Source: Rhodothermales bacterium
Lineage (GTDB): Bacteria > Bacteroidota > Rhodothermia > Rhodothermales > VXPQ01
Direction of reading: 5' to 3'
Length of the DNA: 64,000 nucleotides
Assembly (NCBI GenBank): GCA_951812335.1
Contig: OX638293.1
Span: forward strand, 2,056,731 to 2,120,730
Under the pieces are notes generated by a model that did not search any database, was not told where the DNA came from, and saw nothing but the letters and a program-made list of their open reading frames with translations. Shown here piece by piece: positions 27,229 to 35,684 of this stretch (its first letter is position 1; every line of letters starts with the position of its first letter). The translations under genes were made by a program, and so were the position numbers.

Positions 27229-30200
27229 GGCGGGTCGATCTCCTCGATCATCCCGATAAGAATCCGGGACGCTGCGTCGGTTACCGGGGTGCCGGGGCCG
27301 AAAATCCCGGACACGCCTGCTTTGTGCAAAAATGCATAGTCCTTCCGGGGAATGACTCCTCCGACCACCACGCGAATATCTTCCCGCCCCATCTTGCGCA
27401 GCGTGGCGATCAACTCGGGCAGAAAGGCCTTATGACCTCCCGCAAGCGTGGAAACGCCCAAAACATGTACGTCATTCTCGACCGCTTGCAAAGCCACCTC
27501 GGCGGGCGTCTGGAATAAAGGCCCGATATCCACATCGAATCCCATATCTGCAAAGGCCGTTGCGATCACTTTTGCCCCCCGGTCGTGCCCGTCCTGCCCG
27601 ATTTTCGCCACGAGAATACGTGGCCGCCGCCCCTGCATTTCGGCGAACAGGCCGGTGAGCCGGAGGATTTCGTCCGAGCTCTCTCCGGACTCGCGGGCGC
27701 GGACATACGCCCCCCCGGCGATGCTGCGACTGGCGAGATGTCTTCCGAATTCTTTTTCCATGGCGGAGGAGATTTCTCCAAGGGTGGCCCGCTGCCGGGC
27801 GGCCTCCACGGCGCATGCCAGTAGGTTTCCTTCCCCTGTACGGGCGCATACGGTCAACGCGTCGAGCGCCTGCCGCACAGCTTCGTCATCGCGAGCCGCC
27901 CGAACGGCGCGCAACCGTGCTATTTGCGCCCCTCGTACGGCGGTATGGTCTATTTCCAGGACATCGATCGGTTCTTCTTCCGGCAGTTCGAACCGGTTGA
28001 CGCCGACGATCACGTCTCCCCCGGCATCGATGCGCGCCTGTTTACGAGCCGCGGCTTCTTCGATACGGGCCATAGGAATGCCTGCTTCGATAGCCCGGGT
28101 CATGCCGCCGGCTTCTTCGATTTCTTCTATCAGCGCCCATGCGCGGCGCGCCAGCCGATCGGTCAGTGTTTCCACATAATACGATCCGCCCAGCGGATCG
28201 ATGGACTCTACAATATCCGTTTCCTGCTGCAAATAAACCTGTGTATTACGTGCAATGCGGGCGGAATCCTCGGTGGGTAGCGCCATGGCCTCGTCGAGGG
28301 CATTCGTGTGCAGCGACTGCGTATGCCCCAGCACCGCAGATAGCGCCTCCAGGCAAGTTCGGGCCACATTGTTGTACGGGTCCTGTTCGGTCAGGCTCCA
28401 GCCGGAGGTCTGGCAATGCGCACGCAGCACCATGGATTTCGGGTTTTCGGGGGAGAACTTCCTGACGATCTTCGCCCATAGCAAGCGCCCGGCCCGCATT
28501 TTAGCGATTTCCATGAAATGGTGCATCCCTATCCCCCAGAAAAAAGAGATGCGGGGGGCAAAATCATCGACGTGCAGTCCGGCCTCGATACCCGTACGAA
28601 GATATTCCAGGCCGTCGGCGAGCGTATAGGCAAGTTCGAGGTCTGCTGTCGCACCCGCCTCCTGCATATGGTAGCCGCTTACGGAAATGGAATTGAATCG
28701 GGGCATGCGGGCTGCGGCGTACCGGAATACGTCGGCCACGATGCGCATGGACGGCCCGGGAGGATATATGTACGTATTGCGCACCATGAATTCCTTCAGA
28801 ATGTCGTTCTGAATGGTGCCGGAAAGCATCGCGGCAGGAACGCCTTGCTCCTCTGCGGCCACGATGTAAAAGGCCATCACGGGCAACACGGCGCCGTTCA
28901 TGGTCATCGACACGGATATCCCTTCGAGGGGGATTCCTTCGAATAGTCTTTTCATATCCTCGACCGTATCGACGGCGACGCCTGCCTTGCCGACATCCCC
29001 TGCGACGCGCTCGTGATCGGAGTCGTACCCCCGGTGGGTGGGCAGATCGAATGCGATGGAGAGGCCCTTTTGTCCGGCGGCCAATGCGTTGCGATAAAAT
29101 GCGTTCGATGCCTCGGCTGTCGAAAAGCCCGCATACTGCCGGATGGTCCAGGGACGCACAAAGTACATCGTCGCGTACGGGCCACGAAGGAAAGGGGGCA
29201 CGCCCGCAGCGTATCCGAGGTGTCCGAGCCCCTCGAGCGCCTCGGGGCCGTACGCCGAATGCTCCTCGATCTCTTCGGCCGTACGCCAGGGCCCGCCGCG
29301 CCGGTCAGGTTTGAGCACAGGAGGGCGGTATGCGGCCAGAAAATCCGGATGCGCCGTCGTCCATCCTTTCGAGCGGGCCATGCGCCGGAACGCCTCCCAT
29401 ACCGATCGGGCAATCCGGTCCGTAAGCACTTCTATGGAGTAGCTGCCGGCCGCCGGGTCATTGACCCTGTCCAGCCAGGCCTCGTGGCGAAGAATATGCT
29501 GAAGATTCCGGGCCAGACGCAGCGCAACATCCGACGGCTCGCCGCCCGCAGCATCGAAGGGGTGCACCGTCAGTACGTCGCAGCCCCCCACCACCGCGCT
29601 GACCGCTTGCGTGGCGGCATGCAGCAGGTTGGCGTGCGGATCGTCCGTTACGGGGTTGCGACCGGCTACGGTGGCATGTATTTCGACGGGCTCGTTCCAT
29701 GCAGGATCGAAAGCACGCGCCACTTGCGGAATAAGCAGCCGCAAGGCGCGAAGCCGGGCTATTTCCGGAATAAAAGACGGGCCCACAGGAACCGAGACGT
29801 ACACATGCCCGAGTATGCGGTCCGGAGCATACCCCCGGTCCGTGAGATGCGCAAGATACCCGGCGATTGTGCAGAGCAGCCGGGTGGTTTCCTCGACGAG
29901 ACCGGCGTCCCGGTACGGCCCGCATCCCGCACACAGAAATCTGTGAGAAGCGGCGGCCACATCGTTGCGGAACGGCTCCCCGGTGGCCAATTCGTCCATG
30001 ATGCGGGCGGCATCGTCCAGCCAGCCCTTGGGAAAGTGTCCTGTGCGGGTATGGATATCGAACGGGTCGAAGGCCGCCGAAAAAGGAGCCGGGGCCACAT
30101 TACTCTGGCGGGCATACGCAAGCAGGTCCTCGAAAACGGAAAGGCTTTCCGCGCCAGCCTCGATGTGGATCGCCGTGGTTTCTATATCGATGTCGCCGAT

Positions 30201-30623
30201 CAGAGCGCCGACGCCTCCGGCCTGCGCTGCAACAGAGACGCCTTCCGGACCCGATATCTCCAGTCCAAGCCGCTGCACGCCGCCGCTGACGGCTTCCTGC
30301 ATACGCCGCCGGGCGACCTTGTACGAGGCCGGATCGTGCAGAGGGACATGCTGGCATACCTGCCAGGAAGAAGAAATGGCGGCGGCGCCTTCGTTGTCGG
30401 ACCGGCGACTCCCGGAAGCAAGATGCGGGATCCCGATCAGGTCTTCAGCGCGATGCCAGGGCCGAATCGCTATACCCTTGCAGAGTTCCCAAGGGGGAAT
30501 GTCTTCGGAATCCTTTATATTCAGCGCTTTCCGGGCCAGTGTTTCCCAGGCTTCGGTCGAAACGGGAGGAAAAGCGTCGAAAAGCCGATCCGGATCACGA
30601 ACCGGTGGGGCGTTCTTATTCAT
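27225..30623 (-). CDS. Fused methylmalonyl-CoA mutase (MutA-like + MutB + B12 domain)
   Basis: The enzyme interconverts methylmalonyl-CoA and succinyl-CoA using adenosylcobalamin. The ATG at 30623 overlaps the end of the upstream methyltransferase gene by 8 bases; an in-frame ATG 19 codons upstream is less likely. Of 1132 residues, about the first 480 resemble the non-catalytic MutA/beta subunit ([39 protein letters not shown]). The catalytic MutB part starts near residue 490 ([37 protein letters not shown]). The C-terminal cobalamin domain has [20 protein letters not shown], with the DxHxxG motif. There is one B12 domain, in the MutB half. Both halves are intact. The two subunits are usually separate genes. 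Confidence 0.93.
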   Translation of the reverse strand: MNKNAPPVRDPDRLFDAFPPVSTEAWETLARKALNIKDSEDIPPWELCKGIAIRPWHRAEDLIGIPHLASGSRRSDNEGAAAISSSWQVCQHVPLHDPASYKVARRRMQEAVSGGVQRLGLEISGPEGVSVAAQAGGVGALIGDIDIETTAIHIEAGAESLSVFEDLLAYARQSNVAPAPFSAAFDPFDIHTRTGHFPKGWLDDAARIMDELATGEPFRNDVAAASHRFLCAGCGPYRDAGLVEETTRLLCTIAGYLAHLTDRGYAPDRILGHVYVSVPVGPSFIPEIARLRALRLLIPQVARAFDPAWNEPVEIHATVAGRNPVTDDPHANLLHAATQAVSAVVGGCDVLTVHPFDAAGGEPSDVALRLARNLQHILRHEAWLDRVNDPAAGSYSIEVLTDRIARSVWEAFRRMARSKGWTTAHPDFLAAYRPPVLKPDRRGGPWRTAEEIEEHSAYGPEALEGLGHLGYAAGVPPFLRGPYATMYFVRPWTIRQYAGFSTAEASNAFYRNALAAGQKGLSIAFDLPTHRGYDSDHERVAGDVGKAGVAVDTVEDMKRLFEGIPLEGISVSMTMNGAVLPVMAFYIVAAEEQGVPAAMLSGTIQNDILKEFMVRNTYIYPPGPSMRIVADVFRYAAARMPRFNSISVSGYHMQEAGATADLELAYTLADGLEYLRTGIEAGLHVDDFAPRISFFWGIGMHHFMEIAKMRAGRLLWAKIVRKFSPENPKSMVLRAHCQTSGWSLTEQDPYNNVARTCLEALSAVLGHTQSLHTNALDEAMALPTEDSARIARNTQVYLQQETDIVESIDPLGGSYYVETLTDRLARRAWALIEEIEEAGGMTRAIEAGIPMARIEEAAARKQARIDAGGDVIVGVNRFELPEEEPIDVLEIDHTAVRGAQIARLRAVRAARDDEAVRQALDALTVCARTGEGNLLACAVEAARQRATLGEISSAMEKEFGRHLASRSIAGGAYVRARESGESSDEILRLTGLFAEMQGRRPRILVAKIGQDGHDRGAKVIATAFADMGFDVDIGPLFQTPAEVALQAVENDVHVLGVSTLAGGHKAFLPELIATLRKMGREDIRVVVGGVIPRKDYAFLHKAGVSGIFGPGTPVTDAASRILIGMIEEIDPP

Positions 30624-31206
30624 GCCTTGCTTCCTCAAAGCCTGCTGCAGAGGGCAGCGGATGACCGCCGAGACCGGCATACCGGCGGTAGCCGCGCACG
30701 ATGTCGAATATGGCGATGCCGTAGGCTACGGCAACGTTCAGCGACTGTTTCGCCCCGAATTGCGGTATTTCGAAGGCCACATCCGTTTCGGCGACGAGCC
30801 CTTCGCACACGCCGTGCAATTCGTTGCCGACGATGAGGCAGAGCGGAAAGGAGGATTCCTCAATATCCGTCGTAGGCGTGGGACTGTCCGTTATTTCAAG
30901 CACCCCGATCGTATATCCGTCGCGTTTGAGCGCCTGCACCACAGGAAGAGGATCCCGGTGATATTCCCACCGGACGGTGTCCTGTGCCCCGAGGGCCGTT
31001 TTGTGCAGAGCGCGGTTTTCGGGGGTTCCGGTAATGCCCGTCAAATAAAGCTTTTCGATGAGTGCAGCATCCGAAGTACGGAACATCGCCCCGACATTGT
31101 AGATAGATCGTACATTGTCGAGGAGCACGGAAACAGGATGCCCGGAGAGCGAATGCACCGTTTTCGGATCCGGACGCGGTATTTCCTCGTGTCTGAGTTT
31201 GCGCAT
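30616..31206 (-). CDS. SpoU-family 2'-O-ribose RNA methyltransferase
   Basis: This SPOUT enzyme uses AdoMet to methylate the 2'-OH of a ribose in tRNA or rRNA. I choose the ATG at 31206 ([10 protein letters not shown]), giving 196 residues; the long frame further upstream is antisense to cmk. Motif 1 is [22 protein letters not shown] with the conserved Asn-Val and Arg. Motif 2 is [16 protein letters not shown], and motif 3 is [20 protein letters not shown] with the Ser-Leu-Asn-Val core. The stop overlaps the mutase start. TrmH- or TrmL-like target cannot be settled. The gene starts divergently from cmk over a 69-bp gap. Confidence 0.9.
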   Translation of the reverse strand: MRKLRHEEIPRPDPKTVHSLSGHPVSVLLDNVRSIYNVGAMFRTSDAALIEKLYLTGITGTPENRALHKTALGAQDTVRWEYHRDPLPVVQALKRDGYTIGVLEITDSPTPTTDIEESSFPLCLIVGNELHGVCEGLVAETDVAFEIPQFGAKQSLNVAVAYGIAIFDIVRGYRRYAGLGGHPLPSAAGFEEARHE

Positions 31207-31275
31207 AGGTAATCTGTCTGCGCCGCATCGGACGCGCACGTTGCAGGATAGCAAAAGTACGGACAAAAAAAGTAC

Positions 31276-31971
31276 GTGATTATTGCCATAGATGGACCGG
31301 CCGGGTCGGGAAAATCCACCACGGCCCGCGCTGTTGCCGAACAACTCGGCTATGTATATGTGGACACCGGGGCCATGTACCGTACGGTCGCTCTCGCCTT
31401 TATCCGCAACGGGGTATCGGCCGAATCGCCGTCTGACGGGAAGGTCCGCGGATTGCTCGCGAATATCCGCCTGGACATGCGTTTCGGGCCGGACGGCATG
31501 CGGATATTTCTGGACGGGCAGGATGTGACCGGGAATATCCGCACCCGCCAGGTTACGGAGGTGGCCAGCCGGGTGGCCGTGATCCCGGAAGTGCGCGAGA
31601 GGATGGTCCAGAAGCAGCGGCGCCTTGCCGGCATACAGGAAAAAGAAAGGGGCGGCGTGGTTCTCGAGGGGCGCGACATCGGCACGATCGTATTTCCCGA
31701 CGCCGATGTGAAAGTATTCATGAAAGCCAGCGTGGAACTGCGCGCACGGCGCCGGTATGAAGAATTGCTGGATAAAGACCCCAATGTATCGTTCCAAGAT
31801 GTGCTGTCCGACATCCGGGCGCGCGACGAGCGGGATGTGTCCCGCGAACTGTCCCCTCTGCACCAAGCGGAAGGCACTATTGAAATAGACACTTCACACA
31901 TAGATCTCCATGAGCAAGTGGCTATGGTAATTCGGGCCGTTCGGGAACGCACAAATCGACCTATTGTATAA
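31276..31971 (+). CDS. cmk: Cytidylate kinase
   Basis: Cmk phosphorylates CMP/dCMP with ATP. The P-loop IAIDGPAGSGKSTTARAVAEQ is at the very N-terminus, so translation must start at the GTG at 31276; no ATG precedes it. The product is 231 residues, with VDTGAMYRTVALAFI, the CMP-binding insert region and RQVTEVASRVAVIPEVR. The VVLEGRDIGTIVFPDADVKV motif and the C-terminal IEIDTSHIDLHEQVAMVI complete the family pattern. A repeat element begins 4 bases past the stop, and rpsA follows. The cmk-rpsA order is conserved in many bacteria, but here they are separated by the element. Confidence 0.95.
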   Translation: MIIAIDGPAGSGKSTTARAVAEQLGYVYVDTGAMYRTVALAFIRNGVSAESPSDGKVRGLLANIRLDMRFGPDGMRIFLDGQDVTGNIRTRQVTEVASRVAVIPEVRERMVQKQRRLAGIQEKERGGVVLEGRDIGTIVFPDADVKVFMKASVELRARRRYEELLDKDPNVSFQDVLSDIRARDERDVSRELSPLHQAEGTIEIDTSHIDLHEQVAMVIRAVRERTNRPIV

Positions 31972-31974
31972 GGT

Positions 31975-32163
31975 AGGATATTCTGATCAAGTCCACTTCG
32001 ATCAGCGCTTCGCGTTTGTGCGTGAAGCGCCCTTCGGGAGGCTACGAGAAGCACGCTGGTTGTGTCATTCCTCATTATGTGGGGCCTGCCACATTGCTTC
32101 GTCATTCCTTGCCAGCGCACTTCTCGCAGCCTCTGAACTTTGCGGACTTAATCAGAGTATCCT
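31975..32163 (-). mobile_element. Internally deleted palindromic repeat element, copy E
   Basis: This 189-bp copy is in the reverse orientation, with ends AGGATATTCTGATCAAG and CTTAATCAGAGTATCCT. Relative to copy B the roughly 70-base loop of the outer (second) hairpin is deleted, leaving GCGCTTCGCG and CGTGAAGCGC only a few bases apart. The long core stem is kept, with compensatory changes: GAGAAG pairs CTTCTC where other copies have GAGGGG and CCCCTC. Confidence 0.9.
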
Positions 32164-32393
32164 AAGATTGCATAAAATAATCGCCATGTAGCCAGTGCAG
32201 TGTGCGTTTAGCGGCGTACTTGCTTGGTAGACAACCCTTTTCCTGGCGATTATTCAATAAAAACTTAAATAAAAATAAAGGGTCGGTACGGCACAGGAAG
32301 GGTTGTCGGGCGACGCTTTGCAACGCAGGGAGAGTGACCGAAGCTAAAGGGTGCTCCTGAAGTTTTCGTCGGTTTCTCCGATAAACCAACCAT
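32164..32393 (+). promoter_or_regulatory. rpsA leader with overlapping inverted repeats
   Basis: The 230 bases between repeat copy E and rpsA contain AATAATCGCCA (32176-32186) complementary to TGGCGATTATT (32244-32254). They also contain GACAACCCTT (32230-32239), complementary to AAGGGTTGTC (32298-32307). The two pairings interleave, so they are mutually exclusive or form a pseudoknot. An AT-rich stretch at about 32255-32280 may hold a promoter. The role is inferred: S1 is known to regulate its own mRNA in E. coli. Confidence 0.5.
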
Positions 32394-34976
32394 ATGGCTG
32401 AAAAGCAGCAAGAAACGTTACAAGATCAAGCAACTCAAAGCAAAGATATTCAATCAGGCAATGACGCCGTGACCGCCGAGGCTCCTGTAGAAGCTGCGAA
32501 GACAGAGGCGGAAGCAAAAGAGGAAGCACCGGCGGCCGAGAGCAGCGAGAGCGGTCCGGAGACCGCCGCTGTCGCCTCGAAAGAGGAGGAAGCACAGCCC
32601 GGAGACGCCGGCGCCGAAGAAAAGGCGGAAGCCGCCGCAGAGGAGGACATCCCCCCTGCCCGGGCTCCCGAGGCGAAAGAGGAGGAAGCCGCCGACATCC
32701 CGAATATTATCGGCTATACCGGGGAGATTATCGGCCCGGTCGTAACCCTCGAGGAAATAGAAGCAGGAGACGAGGAGGAGAAACAGACGGCGCAGACCTA
32801 CGAGGAACTCGAAAAGATGGTCAATGTGTCGTTTACGACCGTCCATGAGCAGGAAATCGTGCATGGACGGGTGGTAAGCGTCGGAGAAAAAGATGTTGTT
32901 ATAGATATAGGGTTCAAGAGTGACGGTATTGTATCTCTGAACGAGTTCGACACCACGCTTTCATCCGGCGACGAGGTGGAAGTACTGGTCGAGCGGCTCG
33001 AGGATTACCATGGTCAGCTCGTGCTTTCCAAGGTAAAAGCCGATCAGCTTCGCCGCTGGCAGCTTATCGAGGAAGCACACGAAAAGGGCGCCATTGTTGA
33101 AGGAACGATCGTACGCCGCATCAAGGGTGGCATGATCGTTGACCTCGATATTGGCGGTATGGAAGCCTTCCTGCCCGGATCTCAGATAGATGTCCGTCCG
33201 GTGCGCGATTTCGATACCTATCTCGAAAAGCGCATGGAGTTCAGGATTGTCAAGCTGAATCCTGCGAACGACAACATCGTCATTTCGCACAAGGCGCTTA
33301 TCGAAAAGGAGCTCGGGGCGCAGCGCGAGAAAATTCTTGCGACGATGGAGGCAGGGCAAATTCTCGAAGGCACTGCCAAGAACATTACCGACTTTGGCAT
33401 TTTCGTCGATCTGGGCGGAGTGGACGGGCTGCTCCACATTACGGATCTATCCTGGGGCCGTGTTTCGCATCCCTCCGAATTGGTGGAGCTCGACCAGAAA
33501 CTCACAGTGGTCGTACTCGACTACGACAAGGACCGCCAGCGCATTTCGCTGGGCCTGAAGCAACTCCAGCCGCATCCGTGGGAAAGCATTGACGAAAAAT
33601 ACGTCGAAAGCAATTCTGTCGAGGGCAAGGTCGTTTCCATTACGGATTACGGCGCCTTTGTGGAACTGGAGAAAGGCATCGAAGGTCTCGTGCACATCTC
33701 CGAGATGAGTTGGACGGAGCACATCCGCCATCCTAGCCAGGTGGTTTCGCTGGGCCAACTGGTGCGGGTCAGGATTCTCAAGATCGACAAGCAAGGGAAA
33801 AAGATTTCCCTCGGTATGAAGCAACTCGATCCGGATCCGTGGGACGGTATTTCAGAACGCTATCCTCCGGGAACGGTCATGTCGGGCAAGGTGCGCAACA
33901 TCACCAATTTCGGGGTGTTCGTGGGCATCGAGCCGGGCATTGACGGACTGGTGCATATTTCCGACCTGTCCTGGACGAAGAAGGTGCGTCACCCGAACGA
34001 AATGGTTCGGAAGGGACAGCCTCTCGATGTCGTTATTCTGAACATCGACGAGGTTTCGCGGCGCATCTCGCTGGGCCACAAGCAAGTGGAAACGAATCCG
34101 TGGAATCAGTTCGCCCAGGCGTATGCCGAAGGAACCGATACGGAAGCGACCGTGGTTCGCGCCAATGAGGGAGGACTCGTTATCGAGCTGCCCCTTGCGG
34201 TCGAGGCCTTTGTGCCTGCCAGTGAACTCCGGAACGGGCCGCATAACTTTCAGGACTTTTATCCGGCCGGGCAGAAACTGCAACTTCGAGTCATCAAGTT
34301 CGACCCGAATCAGAAGGAAATCGTTCTTAGCGAAGTGGCGAAAGAACGCGCCGCCGAGCGCTCGGAAAAAGCCCAGGAGGATCGTGCGCGCCGGGAAACC
34401 AGGAAACGGACATCGCGGGAAGTCGGCAAATACCAGAAGGCATCGGGTGCGGCGGGCCGTACCACGCTCGGAGATATTTCGGGACTGGCGGATCTGAAGG
34501 CGCAGTTCGAGGAGGCGGAGCAGGAGGTCCCGCAGAAGAAAGCAGCGACGCCACAGAAGGCGCCAGCCAAAGCTCCTGCTGCGAAGAAGGAGACGACGGC
34601 CAAGGCCCCTGCTGCGAAGAAGGAGACGACGGCCAAGGCCCCTGCTGCGAAGAAGGAAACGACGGCCAAGGCCCCTGCTGCGAAGAAGGAAACGACGGCC
34701 AAGGCTTCTGCGGCGAAGAAGGAGACGACGGCCAAGACCCCTGCTGCGAAGAAGGAGACGACGGCCAAGACCCCTGCTGCGAAGAAGGAGACGACGGCCA
34801 AGACCCCTGCTGCGAAGAAGGAGACGACGGCCAAGGCCGCAAAGGCGCCGGCTGCGCAAAAGGGGACGAACGAGCCGGCGGCTCAGGCAACTGCCTCCGG
34901 GATCGCAACGGCTGCCAAGAAGACTGCGGCGGCGAAGAAGAAGGATGAAGAGGTGGAGGCGAGTGTGGAGGAGTGA
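32394..34976 (+). CDS. rpsA: Small ribosomal subunit protein S1, with extended termini
   Basis: S1 binds mRNA at the 30S platform. The 860-residue protein is much longer than E. coli S1. Residues 1-135 are acidic, Glu/Ala-rich and low in complexity. Six S1 (OB-fold) repeats follow, from residue 142 (FTTVHEQEIVHGRVVSVGEK). Among them are ITDFGIFVDLGGVDGLLHI, ITDYGAFVELEKGIEGLVHI and ITNFGVFVGIEPGIDGLVHI. The sixth begins AEGTDTEATVVRANEGGLVI. The last 150 residues are a Lys/Ala/Thr-rich, histone-H1-like tail built on an 11-residue repeat (APAAKKETTAK). The gene follows cmk, as in many bacteria. Confidence 0.95.
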   Translation: MAEKQQETLQDQATQSKDIQSGNDAVTAEAPVEAAKTEAEAKEEAPAAESSESGPETAAVASKEEEAQPGDAGAEEKAEAAAEEDIPPARAPEAKEEEAADIPNIIGYTGEIIGPVVTLEEIEAGDEEEKQTAQTYEELEKMVNVSFTTVHEQEIVHGRVVSVGEKDVVIDIGFKSDGIVSLNEFDTTLSSGDEVEVLVERLEDYHGQLVLSKVKADQLRRWQLIEEAHEKGAIVEGTIVRRIKGGMIVDLDIGGMEAFLPGSQIDVRPVRDFDTYLEKRMEFRIVKLNPANDNIVISHKALIEKELGAQREKILATMEAGQILEGTAKNITDFGIFVDLGGVDGLLHITDLSWGRVSHPSELVELDQKLTVVVLDYDKDRQRISLGLKQLQPHPWESIDEKYVESNSVEGKVVSITDYGAFVELEKGIEGLVHISEMSWTEHIRHPSQVVSLGQLVRVRILKIDKQGKKISLGMKQLDPDPWDGISERYPPGTVMSGKVRNITNFGVFVGIEPGIDGLVHISDLSWTKKVRHPNEMVRKGQPLDVVILNIDEVSRRISLGHKQVETNPWNQFAQAYAEGTDTEATVVRANEGGLVIELPLAVEAFVPASELRNGPHNFQDFYPAGQKLQLRVIKFDPNQKEIVLSEVAKERAAERSEKAQEDRARRETRKRTSREVGKYQKASGAAGRTTLGDISGLADLKAQFEEAEQEVPQKKAATPQKAPAKAPAAKKETTAKAPAAKKETTAKAPAAKKETTAKAPAAKKETTAKASAAKKETTAKTPAAKKETTAKTPAAKKETTAKTPAAKKETTAKAAKAPAAQKGTNEPAAQATASGIATAAKKTAAAKKKDEEVEASVEE
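34572..34835 (+). repeat. 33-bp tandem repeats in the rpsA tail
   Basis: Eight head-to-tail 33-base units encode the 11-residue sequence APAAKKETTAK, with ASAAKKETTAK once and TPAAKKETTAK three times. Sequence identity between units is nearly complete, and even synonymous positions rarely differ, indicating recent duplication or ongoing homogenisation. The encoded tail is strongly basic, the opposite of the acidic N-terminus. Confidence 0.95.
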
Positions 34977-35002
34977 TTGGGGTGTAGGAAACCCTGGGCA
35001 CA

Positions 35003-35524
35003 TTGAAGGGCAGGCTTATGTGGAGTGCAACAGGGCAAGCTCCTCTTCGCCTTGTCCCAGGTCGGGTTTGTACGCAACTCGTAGCGCTCGATGTGTATTC
35101 CACAGAGCCGCCGACCGCCGCACTGCACGAATTGTTCAGGCATCCGAAGGTCATCGCTACACCGCACATTGCGGCCTCGACGGAGGAAGCTCAGGAAAAA
35201 GTCGCGATGCAGATTACCGAGCAGGTCATTCGTGCGCTATGCGGCGAGGCGGTGCAGACGCCTGTCAACGCGCTGGCTATCCAGATGGCGGCGCAACCGG
35301 ACGCTCAACCCTATTTGAGTCTATCCGATCGTCTTGGCCAGTTGATCGGCCAATTGGGGACTGGGCGTGTTCGGGGAATCACCGTGCGGTGTCGGGGGGA
35401 TGTCCCGCGCCGTTATTCCGAAGTGCTGACGGCGGTTACTGTGGACGAGGTTGTTCCGGCAGCCGTAGTCGGGGAGATTGCGGCGCTGGACGGTATCGAG
35501 GATGTGCGCAGGGTGGAGGCGTAA
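35003..35524 (+). pseudogene. serA: Remnant of D-3-phosphoglycerate dehydrogenase gene
   Basis: The 173-codon frame matches only parts of SerA, normally about 525 residues. It begins near the end of the NAD-binding domain (ALDVYSTEPP, IATPHIAASTEEAQEKVA, with the catalytic-domain His region) and continues into the intervening domain (YLSLSDRLGQLIGQL ... RYSEVLTA). It then jumps directly to the last residues of the ACT domain (TVDEVVPAAVVGEIAALDGI). The catalytic N-terminal two-thirds and most of the regulatory domain are absent. The junction stays in frame, but no enzyme can result. The first 28 codons are unlike SerA and show where the gene was broken. Confidence 0.85.
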
Positions 35525-35684
35525 GGCGGGTTCCGGGGGGTTCTGAGCAGTTCTTCTCTTTGAGAATAATAAGTGAAAAATATTTCCGACCTTGTGTTCC
35601 ACCGGCTTCTTCGATGAAATTGTTGCTCTTGCGCCGCAAGCGCATACATGACAATCATAGCATACATATCTCCTGGAGAAGCGA
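35525..35684. promoter_or_regulatory. Upstream region of the LRR lipoprotein gene
   Basis: This gap follows the serA remnant. It contains the palindrome TTGCGCCGCAA at about 35627. CTCCTGGAGAAGCGA sits immediately before the ATG at 35685, a plausible ribosome-binding site. AT-rich segments around 35560-35590 could hold a promoter. No gene is seen. Confidence 0.4.

Noticed and set aside
31207..31866. Extended N-terminus of the SpoU methyltransferase frame
   Set aside because: It overlaps cmk on the opposite strand and shows no similarity to methyltransferases; ATG at 31206 fits the family.
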